The notes under the pieces were generated by a model. It worked only from the letters and a program-made list of their open reading frames with translations. It was not told the origin of the DNA and did no database searches. From Pseudooceanicola nanhaiensis DSM 18065 (GTDB taxonomy: Bacteria; Pseudomonadota; Alphaproteobacteria; Rhodobacterales; Rhodobacteraceae): DNA of 64,000 nucleotides. The stretch's first letter is position 1; every line of letters begins with the position of its first letter. This document shows positions 52,701 to 60,770 of this stretch, one piece after another. Where the stretch lies: contig NZ_JHZF01000013.1 of the NCBI RefSeq assembly GCF_000688295.1, positions 1-64,000 on the forward strand, written 5' to 3'. The translations under genes were made by a program, and so were the position numbers.

Positions 52701-55700
52701 CCGCGCCGGTCAGGTCGAGACGGGCGAGCGGGAGGGGCGCCGGGTCGGTCACGTCGAAGGTCGACCCGTCACGGGCGAAGCGCAGGCGGAGCGCGTCGTG
52801 CCGGGCGATCATGGCGTCCCAGGCGGATTGCAGGGCGCCGGCGTCGAGCGTGCCGTCGAGCGTGAGCGAGCCGCATTCGTTGAACGCCGCGGCGGCGGCA
52901 CCGCCCATCTGGTGCGACATCCAGATCTCGCGCTGGCTTTCGGTCAGCGGGACCTGCGTCGCGGGGGCCAGCGTCGCGGCTGCCGGGAGCGCGGGCGCAT
53001 CGGCCGCGCGCAGATCGGCGAGGATGCCGACCGACAGCAGCGTGTCGAGCGCCTTCTCGAAGGCCGAAAGCACGCGGGCACATTCGGCCTCGCCATGTTC
53101 GGTGGTCAGGAAGCCGCAGAAACCGTCCATGACATGCACGCCCTCCATCCGCATCAGCGGGTAGAGCAGGGTCGCGCGGGGGTCGGCCTCGGTCGTGTTG
53201 ATGACGAACCAGCTCGAGTAATGCTCGATCAGGTCCGGCAGCCCGCGCGAGGTCATCGCATGCTTGAGCTGATCGGCGAGCGTCCTGCAGCGCTCCGCCG
53301 CCTCGACCCAGAGCCTGTCGCCCTCGCGCTCCATGAAATCGAGCGAGGCATCGACGGCGGCCAGCACCAGCGGGTGGCGCACGAAGGTGCCCGCGAAGAA
53401 GGTCGGGACCTTCTCGGGACGCGAGTCGTCGCCGTATTGCCACGGGCCGCCGTCCAGCGCGTCCATGAACCGGGCGTCACCGGCGAGCACCCCGATGGGC
53501 ATGCCGCCGCCCACGACCTTGCCGTAGGTCGCCATGTCGCCCTGTATGCCCCAGACGCCCTGCATGCCGCGGCGCGAGGTGCGGAAGCCGGTGACCACCT
53601 CGTCGATGACGAGCGCGGTGCCGCCCTCCCTTGTGACATCGCGGAGGGTACGCACGAAGCTCTCGGGGCGGTGCTCGGGGTGGCGGCTCTGCACCGGCTC
53701 GACGATGACCGCGGCGACGTCGTTTATGTTGTCGCGGATCCAGTCGAGCGCGCTGTCCGCGCCGTAGGGCAGCACGATCATGTTGGCGATGCCCGAGCGC
53801 GGGATCCCCGGCGCGATCGGCAGGGGACGCGGATCGCCCGGCTTGGTGCGGCCCTTCACGAGGACCTCGTCGAACTGGCCGTGGTAATCGCGGTCGAAGA
53901 CCACGACGAGGTCGCGGCCCGTCACCGTCCGGGCGACGCGCATCGCGGCCATGACGGCCTCGGAGCCGGTGTTGCAGAAGGTGACCCGCTCGTGGCCCAC
54001 CCAACGGGCGAACTTCTCGGCCACCGGGCCCGCGAGGTCGGCCTGCGGTCCGATGGGGAAGCCCTTCTCCATCTGTTTCGTCACCGCCTCGACCACGAAA
54101 TCGGGCGAATGGCCGAAGGCGGTCTGGCCGAACCCGTTCACGAGGTCGACGAAATCGTTGCCGTCGAGGTCGTGGATATAGGCGCCCTTGGAGCGGTCGG
54201 CGACGATCGGGAAGACGAGCTCCTTCCACTCGGCCCGGAACCCGGCGGCGGTGCGGGGGTCGGCGTGGACGTCGCGGTATTTCGCCGTGTAGGCCTTGGA
54301 TTTCGCGTGTTTCGCGGCGTAGCGGTCGGCGAGGTCGCGGGCAAAGGCGGTCTGGGCCGCGTCCATCGTGCCGCCGGTGACGCTCGGGCCGCGGCCAAGC
54401 TTGAAGCCGCCCTTGGGCTGGGCCTCCTCGTCGTCCGTCGCGACCGCTTTCGGGGCGGGCGCCGCGGCGACGGCGGCCGGAGCGGGGGCCGCTGCGGGCG
54501 CAGGCTGGACCGGCGCGGGCTGCGCCGGGGCCGTGCCGCCGAGGGACTGGAGCTGCTGCGCGAAGATCGCCTGCATGGTCTGGAGCTGGGCCTGGAGCAC
54601 GCCCTCGACGCCCGAGCCGAGCGCGACGGGCTGCGCTGCGGGCATCGCGGGCGCGGCGGCAACGGCGGCGACCGGGGCGGCCGCGGGGGCCGCGGCGACC
54701 GGCGCGGGGGCGGTTTCGGCCGGCATCTCGCTATCGAGATGGGCGGCGAGGTCGCTGAGCGTCGAGAGGTCCGACAGCAGCCGGCGGAAGCCGATGTCCA
54801 CGCCGTATTGCCGCGAGAGCGCCTGGCTCACCTGCCCCATGAAGAGCGAATCGAAGCCGAATTCGAGGAACGAGGTTCCGGCCTCCGCCGCGGTGATCTC
54901 CTCGCCGGACATGTCGGCGAGCAGGTCCGCCAGTTCGGCGATCAGGCGGGGAAGACGGTCCACGGCGACGGGAGCGGTGGTCATGGCGGGCACCTCTTGG
55001 GCGATAGGGGCTTGAGACGGCGGGGCGGGCGGCACGGCGGGCATCGCCGCGCCCCGGGCCTCTGGCGGATCGATCCAGTAGCGCTGGCGCTGGAACGGAT
55101 AGGCGGGGAGCGGCACCTTGCGGTGCCCGCGCGGCCCCTGGCGGGACCAGTCGACGGCAACGCCGCTGGCCCAGAGAGAAGATGCCGCGGCAGCCATCGC
55201 ATTCATATCGGGAACCGATCTGGCATGATCCGGCAGCGATTGAATTGTACCTTGATGACTGCCGCGACCCAAGGTCTGGCCGGCAAACGCCGAGAGGGTT
55301 CGGCCGGGGCCGACCTCGACGAAGACCGGGGACCTTGTCCCGGCGACCGCCTCGAGGGCGGCCTGGAAATCGACGCAGGCCCGGGCCTGAGCCGCCCAGA
55401 AGGCGGGGTCCGTGGCCTCTGCGTCCGTCAGTTCGCGGCCGGTGACGGCCGAGACGATGGGGGTGTGAGGGGCGTTCAGGGTGACGCCCCCGGCGGCGGC
55501 ATGCAGCGCCTCCGTCACCGGGTCCATCATGCGGGAATGGAAGGCGTGCGAGGTGTGGAGCCGCTGGTTCGCGATCCCCGCGGCCTCGAGCCGCGCGGCG
55601 AGCGCGTCGATCGCCTCGAAGGGACCGGCCACGACCTGGAGCTTCGGCGCATTCCTGGCGGCGAGGTCGGTGGTGTCGTCGAGATGGGGTTCGAGTTCGG

Positions 55701-58700
55701 CGAGCGGCGCCCGGACCGAAAGCATCGCGCCCCCGGGCTGGTCCATCATCAGGCGGCCGCGTTTGGCGATGAGCGTGAGGGCGTCCTCGAAGGACATCAC
55801 GCCCGCCAGCGCGGCGGCGGCGAATTCGCCGACCGAATGGCCGATCATGGCGGCGGGGGCGATCCCCCGCGCCTGCCAGAGCTTCGCGGTCGCGTATTCG
55901 GTCAGGAACAGCGCGGGCTGGGTGATCCATGTCTCGCGGAGGGCCCGGGCGGCCTCTTCGGACGTGAGGTCCTGCCCGAGGATCAGGCGCCGGATGTCCT
56001 GCCCGAGGATCGGGGCGAGGATCTCGGTGCCCTGATCGATCCAGCGGGCGTAACCGGGTTCGGCCGCGTAGAGCCCGGCGCCCATGCCGGGATACTGGGA
56101 GCCCTGTCCGGGGAAGAGGAAGACCACGTCGGGAGCCGCCCCTGTGGCCTTCGGCGCCTTGGCGGCGCGAAGCTGGGCGATGGCGTCGGCCCTGTCCGCG
56201 GCGGCGAGGCCGAGGCGGAACTCGTGGGTCCGGCGGCCCTCCTGCAGGGTGAAGGCGACGTCCGGAAGCGGGGTGTCGGTGGTCTCGAGGTGAGAGGCCA
56301 GTTCGCCCGCCATCTGCATGAGCGCCTCGGGGGTCCGGGCGGAGAGCGGCAGGAGGGAAATGGCCTCAGTGGCCGGGGTGGCCTCCGCCGAGGGGGCCCC
56401 GACCGTCGGAGCCTCGCCGATCACCACATGCGCATTGGTCCCGCCGACGCCGAAGGAGGAGATGCCGGCGAGGCGCGGGCTGTCGCCCTCCCACGGGCCG
56501 GCGCCCTCGGGAACGTGGAAGCCCGAGCCCGCGAGGTCGATCCGCGGGTTCAGCGTGCGGAAATGGGCCACGGGAGGGATCTCGCGGCGCTCCAGCATGA
56601 GGACGGTCTTGATGACCGAGGTCACGCCCGCCGCGGCGTCGAGGTGGCCGATGTTGCCCTTGACCGAGCCGAGGGCGCAGCGCCCCGCGCCGGTGCCGAA
56701 GGCGGACTTCAGGCCCGCGATCTCGATCGGATCGCCCAAGGGCGTGGCGGTGCCGTGGCACTCCATGTAGCCGATCTGCGCGGGCGCCACGTGCGCGTCG
56801 CGGTGCGCCATGCGGATCGCATCCGCCTGACCTGCGACCGAAGGCGCGGTGTAGGACATCTTCGCCGCGCCGTCGTTGTTCAGCCCCACGCCCCGGATGA
56901 CGGCGCGGATGTGGTCTCCGTCGGCCAGCGCATCGCTCAGGCGCTTCAGCACCACGACACCCGCGCCGTGGCCGAAGACGGTGCCGCCCGCCTCCGCGTC
57001 GAACGGACGGCAGAGGCCGTCGGGCGAGGCCATGCCGCCCTCCTGGTAGAGGTAGCCGCGCTTCTGCGGGAAGGTGACCGAGACGCCGCCCGCCATCGCG
57101 ACCCGCGCCATCCCGGCGCGCAGGGCCTGAACGGCCTGCGTGACGGCGACGAGCGAGGTCGAACAGGCGGTGTTGACCGAGATCGCGGGACCGGTGAGGC
57201 CCAGCTTGTAGGCGACGCGGGTGGCGATGCCGTCGGAATCGTTGCCGCTCAGCAGCGTGTAGTCGAGCTGGAAGCCGGTGGTGAAGTCGCGCTGCGCGGC
57301 GCGGTCGGGGATCAGGTTCTCGAGCAGGTAGGTCGACATGGACGCGCCTGCGTAGAGGCCCACGGGGCCCGCGCGCGTCGGGTCCACGCCGGCGTCATCC
57401 AGCGCCTGCTGGCAGAGCTCGAGGAAGATGCGGCCCTGCGGGTCGGTCTCGGCGGCCTCGCGGGGGCGCATGTCGAAGAACTTCGCGTCGAACATCTCGG
57501 GGGACGAGAGGATCGAGCGGGCGGGGACGTAATTCGGCAACGCGCGGGTGGCGGGGTCGAAGGCGTCCTCGGCCTGCGCGGGATCGAAGCGTTCGATCAC
57601 GCTGCGGCCGTCGCGGAGCACATCCCAGAAGGCGTCGAGGCTGTCGATGCCGGGGAGCCGCGCGGCAAGGCCGATCACCGCGATGGCGCCGTCGTCCGCC
57701 TTCTGCGGGACGGTCTCGGGTGCAGGCGCCTCGGGGGAAAGCGTCGAGAGCCGGGTGGCGAGGTCGCCGAGGCGCGGCGTCTCGAACATCAGCGCGATGT
57801 CGAAGCGGGCGCCGAGGGCGGTCTCGATCCTGGCATGGGCCTCGATCAGTTGCAGCGAGGTGCCCCCGAGGTCGAAGAACGTGTCCGAGGGCCGCGGCGG
57901 AGGGCAGCCGAGGACGGATTGCCAGACCTCCGCGATGCCCCGCCGGGTGGCGTTGGTGTCGCGGCTCTGCTCGGGCGCGGGGGCGGCCTTCGCGGCGCGC
58001 AGGGCCTTGCGGTCGACCTTGCCCGCCTGCGTCAGCGGGAAGGCGTCGAGGAGGTCGATCTCGCGCGGGATGATCTCGCGCGAGAGGGCGCCGGCGGCGG
58101 CCTCCTTCAGCGCGGCGGTGAAGGCGGCAGGGTCGGCGACCGGCGCCTCGGGGATGACGAAGGCGACGAGGCGGGCGGCGGGGGTCTTCACCAGCTCGAC
58201 CACCGCGTCGGCCACGCCGGGGAGGTCGCGCAGGACGTGTTCCACGCCGTCGATCTCGACCCGGCGGCCGGCGAGCTTCACCTGCCGGTCGGCGCGGCCG
58301 GCGAAATCGTAGAGCCCGTCGGGACGGCGGCGGGCGAGGTCCCCGGTCAGGTAGACGAGGCCGGCGTGCCCGGGGCGCGGGTCGGGGATGAAGACCTCGG
58401 CCGTCTTCTCGGGGCGCTGGTGGTAGCCGAGCGCGACCTTGGCCCCGGCGATGGCAAGCTGCCCGGTCTCGCCCTCGGCGACCGGCTGCAGGTCGTCGCC
58501 GAGGAGCAGCGCCTCTTCCAGGGGGAGCGCGTGGCCGAGAGGAATGGCACCGGCACGGGCGTCCTCGGGCGTGACCTCGTGCACGAGGCTCTGCACGCAG
58601 GTCTCGGTGGGACCGTAGGCGTTCACCAGCCGGATCCCGGGCCAGCGCTCCAGCAGGCGCGCGGCGAGCGGGGCGGACATCACGTCCCCGCCCGCGACCG

Positions 58701-59517
58701 AGAGGCGGACGGTGGCGAAGGCCTCGATCCGGTGCTCGATCATCAGGTGGTGCAGCCCGGCGTACCAGGGCGTGACGGTGACGCCGTGGCGGGTGATCGC
58801 CTCGGCCACGATGTCGAGCGAGGCGGTCGCGGCCTCGACCACGGCCACCGCGGCGCCCGAGAGCAGCGGCACCATGATCTCGTGCAGCGCGCCGTCGCAG
58901 GCGATGGTGGCGGCATGCAGGCAGACGTCGCCCGGCCCCATGGCGATCGCGGGCTGGCAGAGCGCCATCGCGGTGATCGCCCGGTGCGGCAGGACCACGC
59001 CCTTCGGCGTGCCGGTGGTGCCCGAGGTGTAGAGCACGCAGGCCGGGGCCTCGGGGCCGGCAGAGAGCGGCGCGCCGGGTTCGGCCCCCTCGGACCCGGC
59101 CTCGCCGATCACGAGCAGGGGGAGCGCCGCGCCGAAGAGGGCCCGGCTGTCCTCCAGCCGCCCGGGGGGGCAGAGCGCGGCCCGCATCGGCAGGTCGCCC
59201 GCGATGAACGCCAGCTGTTCGGGCGCGAAATCCGGGTCCATCGGGACGTAGACCGCGCCAAGCCGAAGGCAGGCGAACATGCCGGTGATCGCCTCGAACC
59301 CGCGGCCCGCGCAGAGCGCGACATGATCGCCTTCCCCCACGCCCTCCGCCTCGAGCGCGGCGGCAAGGCGCAGGACCTCCGCCGCCAGCCCGGCATAGCT
59401 CAGGCGGCGGTCACGACCCAGCAGCGCCGGGGCGTCCGGCGCCGCCGAGACAGCCGCGGCAAACGCCTCGTACACCCCGGTATCGGGGAGGCGGGCGGTG
59501 TGGGTGTCCGTGCTCAC
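49795..59517 (-). CDS. Hybrid NRPS-PKS megasynthase with in-line aminotransferase
   Basis: A 3240-residue assembly-line enzyme. Domains: A1 (about 10-515; 'LYTSGTTGTPKG', 'NAYGPTETC', A10 'QAGKVDRKAL'), PCP1 (Ser554 in 'LGGTSLQL'), ketosynthase (about 610-1050; Cys785 in 'NTACSTSLVAV', 'ECHGTATPLGDP', 'KGNIGHLDAAAG'), acyltransferase (about 1130-1430; 'FPGQGSQYPGMG', Ser1228 in 'GHSVGEF', 'HAFHS' for malonyl-CoA), ACP (Ser1557 in 'GFDSLF'), Ala/Pro-rich linker (about 1598-1693), class III PLP aminotransferase (about 1715-2150; Lys2000), condensation (about 2170-2600; canonical 'HHIVADGWS', His2319), A2 (about 2640-3130; pocket residues D-I-L-Q-L-G-M-I-W-K, glycine-like) and PCP2 (Ser3174). 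No ketoreductase. It should extend an A1-loaded acid with malonate, aminate the beta-keto group and join glycine. Confidence 0.92.
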   Translation of the reverse strand: MSTDTHTARLPDTGVYEAFAAAVSAAPDAPALLGRDRRLSYAGLAAEVLRLAAALEAEGVGEGDHVALCAGRGFEAITGMFACLRLGAVYVPMDPDFAPEQLAFIAGDLPMRAALCPPGRLEDSRALFGAALPLLVIGEAGSEGAEPGAPLSAGPEAPACVLYTSGTTGTPKGVVLPHRAITAMALCQPAIAMGPGDVCLHAATIACDGALHEIMVPLLSGAAVAVVEAATASLDIVAEAITRHGVTVTPWYAGLHHLMIEHRIEAFATVRLSVAGGDVMSAPLAARLLERWPGIRLVNAYGPTETCVQSLVHEVTPEDARAGAIPLGHALPLEEALLLGDDLQPVAEGETGQLAIAGAKVALGYHQRPEKTAEVFIPDPRPGHAGLVYLTGDLARRRPDGLYDFAGRADRQVKLAGRRVEIDGVEHVLRDLPGVADAVVELVKTPAARLVAFVIPEAPVADPAAFTAALKEAAAGALSREIIPREIDLLDAFPLTQAGKVDRKALRAAKAAPAPEQSRDTNATRRGIAEVWQSVLGCPPPRPSDTFFDLGGTSLQLIEAHARIETALGARFDIALMFETPRLGDLATRLSTLSPEAPAPETVPQKADDGAIAVIGLAARLPGIDSLDAFWDVLRDGRSVIERFDPAQAEDAFDPATRALPNYVPARSILSSPEMFDAKFFDMRPREAAETDPQGRIFLELCQQALDDAGVDPTRAGPVGLYAGASMSTYLLENLIPDRAAQRDFTTGFQLDYTLLSGNDSDGIATRVAYKLGLTGPAISVNTACSTSLVAVTQAVQALRAGMARVAMAGGVSVTFPQKRGYLYQEGGMASPDGLCRPFDAEAGGTVFGHGAGVVVLKRLSDALADGDHIRAVIRGVGLNNDGAAKMSYTAPSVAGQADAIRMAHRDAHVAPAQIGYMECHGTATPLGDPIEIAGLKSAFGTGAGRCALGSVKGNIGHLDAAAGVTSVIKTVLMLERREIPPVAHFRTLNPRIDLAGSGFHVPEGAGPWEGDSPRLAGISSFGVGGTNAHVVIGEAPTVGAPSAEATPATEAISLLPLSARTPEALMQMAGELASHLETTDTPLPDVAFTLQEGRRTHEFRLGLAAADRADAIAQLRAAKAPKATGAAPDVVFLFPGQGSQYPGMGAGLYAAEPGYARWIDQGTEILAPILGQDIRRLILGQDLTSEEAARALRETWITQPALFLTEYATAKLWQARGIAPAAMIGHSVGEFAAAALAGVMSFEDALTLIAKRGRLMMDQPGGAMLSVRAPLAELEPHLDDTTDLAARNAPKLQVVAGPFEAIDALAARLEAAGIANQRLHTSHAFHSRMMDPVTEALHAAAGGVTLNAPHTPIVSAVTGRELTDAEATDPAFWAAQARACVDFQAALEAVAGTRSPVFVEVGPGRTLSAFAGQTLGRGSHQGTIQSLPDHARSVPDMNAMAAAASSLWASGVAVDWSRQGPRGHRKVPLPAYPFQRQRYWIDPPEARGAAMPAVPPAPPSQAPIAQEVPAMTTAPVAVDRLPRLIAELADLLADMSGEEITAAEAGTSFLEFGFDSLFMGQVSQALSRQYGVDIGFRRLLSDLSTLSDLAAHLDSEMPAETAPAPVAAAPAAAPVAAVAAAPAMPAAQPVALGSGVEGVLQAQLQTMQAIFAQQLQSLGGTAPAQPAPVQPAPAAAPAPAAVAAAPAPKAVATDDEEAQPKGGFKLGRGPSVTGGTMDAAQTAFARDLADRYAAKHAKSKAYTAKYRDVHADPRTAAGFRAEWKELVFPIVADRSKGAYIHDLDGNDFVDLVNGFGQTAFGHSPDFVVEAVTKQMEKGFPIGPQADLAGPVAEKFARWVGHERVTFCNTGSEAVMAAMRVARTVTGRDLVVVFDRDYHGQFDEVLVKGRTKPGDPRPLPIAPGIPRSGIANMIVLPYGADSALDWIRDNINDVAAVIVEPVQSRHPEHRPESFVRTLRDVTREGGTALVIDEVVTGFRTSRRGMQGVWGIQGDMATYGKVVGGGMPIGVLAGDARFMDALDGGPWQYGDDSRPEKVPTFFAGTFVRHPLVLAAVDASLDFMEREGDRLWVEAAERCRTLADQLKHAMTSRGLPDLIEHYSSWFVINTTEADPRATLLYPLMRMEGVHVMDGFCGFLTTEHGEAECARVLSAFEKALDTLLSVGILADLRAADAPALPAAATLAPATQVPLTESQREIWMSHQMGGAAAAAFNECGSLTLDGTLDAGALQSAWDAMIARHDALRLRFARDGSTFDVTDPAPLPLARLDLTGAADPQQALDALIAEEGETPFDITAEPPLRGTLVTLSEASHVLVMTMHHIVADGWSFGVMLDDLAALYAARVEGRSADLPPAPSFAAHARAAAAKLANGATMAFWKAQYETIPALPDMPVDRPRPERKSYSGGTVFHTIAPEAVKAARKMGGKRGCTLFATTFTAMQVLVSRLSGARDVVLGVPTAEQQTLPNPNLVGHCVNFLPVRAPMAKGASVAAHMQAVRDRMMAAFDHQDTTFGAIVQALEIPRKLDRLPLTEIEFNLEKDSAMAEMPGLKVGFRPNAKRAVNFDLFFNLAETSEGLRIDAHYNADLYDEETVRGWTRAYETVLAAMVADPEQPVAAVSTLAEADRLAIGAEMNATARAYDRQATLTDLIDRSVAAHAGDPAVEDAEGTLTYAALAARSDALAALIQSRVPGRGQRVALCLPRGAGMLAGLLAVLKAGHTYVPLDPRQPAARLAAICETAEVAAILTDSAETAGFAEGDALPLILTGDAEEGATPEPVQVPPEQAAYVIFTSGSTGTPKGVAVPHRAVVNFLASMAEEPGLSASDTLLAVTTVMFDIAVLELLLPLTKGAKLVIAKTEDVIDGFKLVERLNRGDVTVMQATPTLWDMVLTAGFTPAKGFRMLCGGEPLPADLAQRLTAQGAELWNMYGPTETTIWSAVKRVEPGQPITIGHPIANTELHILDDAGQIAPVGATGELNIGGDGLALGYFNRDDLTATAFRSVSLGGTPRKLYATGDLARRRADGEIEVLGRIDTQVKLRGFRIELGEIETRLRALPGVDKAAVDLRARGTGDRQLVGYVVPVAGQDPAPEALTEALARDLPDYMIPRAWVTLSSLPQTGNGKLDRKALPDPAESASVTPLHSQVAPETETEKRIAGIWAKVLGHEQIGVTDTLFTLGVDSLAVFRIAAQMLDAGLDLEARDMFAHPSIRQLAAFHDSRGGEPARPARPSLKDFRNGARRNERRPAE

Positions 59518-59972
59518 GAGGGTGCGTGGCTCCTGGAACTGCGTCGCCGGAGGGCCGGGCAGACGCGCGGATGATGTCGCGGATCCATGACGCGCAGACG
59601 ATCGGGGCGGGCGTCAGGCCCGCTCCGTCCGGTGCCGATCAGGGATTGCGCGGCTTGGAAACAATGAAACCGGGGCACAGATTTACTGTCAAAAGAATAA
59701 CGCGAAACATGGCGGTCATGCGGCGCGCGGCGGGACGGGACAAGGGACATATCCTCATGATTAGCAACGATTTCAACCGGCCCCGGGCCTTCACCACCGG
59801 ACCGCTGCGCACAGGCTCCATTGTCGGATGCGCGACGACAAACAGACGCCGTTCCGAAGATTGGTGCAACGACCCGGCATGATCGGGGGTCTCGCATCGC
59901 TTTGCGGGGAATCATGGACCGTTTCATGGCAATGGCGGGACCGGCCCGCGCCTTGTCGCCACGTGGTGCCAT
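59518..59972. other. Upstream regulatory region of the NRPS-PKS operon
   Basis: These 455 bases between the megasynthase start and the next gene contain no convincing gene. The central part (about 59640-59800) is clearly less GC-rich than the flanks. The strongest signal is the promoter at 59664-59692 (listed separately). I see no lux-type box or other known operator. The short open frames here lack ribosome binding sites. Confidence 0.6.
59664..59692 (-). promoter_or_regulatory. Sigma70-like promoter of the NRPS-PKS operon
   Basis: On the minus strand a perfect TTGACA (59692-59687) is followed after exactly 17 bases by TTTCAT (59669-59664; 4/6 to TATAAT). Transcription would start near 59657, leaving a leader of about 140 bases before the megasynthase ATG. 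Confidence 0.6.
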
Positions 59973-60770
59973 TCAGTCACGCCGCTCCAGCAGGTAGCCG
60001 CGGCTTGCGCTGCGGCCGAGCCAGGGGTGGGTGGGGATCGCATGGGAGAGCTCACCGATCTCCCAGCTGTCGCGCAGATCGTAGCCGAGGGCGTCCAGCT
60101 CGGCCTGCCAGGCGGCGCGGGACCGGATCTGGTAGGGCACGCGGCCGTGGCCGATACGCTCGATGGTGAAGACCGCGGGACCGTCGCGCAGCGCGACCTT
60201 GTTCAGCAGGATGTGCCGCGGCCGGCCGCCCAGATCCTCCAGCAGGGCGGCGAGCGGGCGGTCGAGGTATTGCATCAGACCGGAGGCGAGCAGCAGGTCG
60301 GGACATTCCAGCCCCTTCAGCGTCTCCGCGAACCGCAGATCCGCCGGCAGACCGCCCGCCGCCTGACGCTTCCGCGCGGCGGCGACGATGCCGGGCAGGT
60401 CCTGCACGGTCCATTGCAGGCCGGACAGGTCCAGCACGCCCGAGAAGGCGATGTATTTCGTGCCGAGGTGCCCGCCCGCGTCCACCACATGGCGCAGGTC
60501 GGGCAGAAGCCGGCTCAGCCAGAAGATCAGCGGGTAGTCGAAGGCCGCACGTTCACACATCTGCGGGAAGGAGACATCGGCGATGCTCTCGTCGTCATAG
60601 CCGCCCCGCAGGCTGGCGGGGATGGCCGCAAGCGCGGCGTCCCGGCTGTCGTAGGCGCCGGCGAAACGCGGCGGCCGGGGTGTCATTGCCCGGGCGCGCG
60701 CGCCCGCGGCGCCGACCCCCTGGGCAAGGGATTTCGCCGCCCGACCGGTGGCGCGCAGGACGTCGTTCAT
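59973..60770 (-). CDS. LIC12133-type putative methyltransferase
   Basis: A 265-residue protein resembling the LIC12133 (TIGR04325) putative methyltransferases that occur in surface polysaccharide clusters. 'HVVDAGGHLGTKYIAF' (about 100-115) is a Gly-rich SAM-binding-like loop, and 'VQDLPGIVAAARKRQAA' follows as in that family. N-terminal about 35 residues are basic and Ala-rich. Its ATG overlaps the stop of the flippase gene (ATGA), so it belongs to the polysaccharide operon and not to the NRPS transcript, which has its own promoter downstream. Confidence 0.75.
   Translation of the reverse strand: MNDVLRATGRAAKSLAQGVGAAGARARAMTPRPPRFAGAYDSRDAALAAIPASLRGGYDDESIADVSFPQMCERAAFDYPLIFWLSRLLPDLRHVVDAGGHLGTKYIAFSGVLDLSGLQWTVQDLPGIVAAARKRQAAGGLPADLRFAETLKGLECPDLLLASGLMQYLDRPLAALLEDLGGRPRHILLNKVALRDGPAVFTIERIGHGRVPYQIRSRAAWQAELDALGYDLRDSWEIGELSHAIPTHPWLGRSASRGYLLERRD

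Noticed and set aside
49891-59574. A nearly 10-kb open frame antisense to the megasynthase
   Set aside because: Long antisense frames are common opposite GC-rich coding DNA with strong third-position bias. The minus-strand product has continuous recognisable domains, the plus-strand product none.
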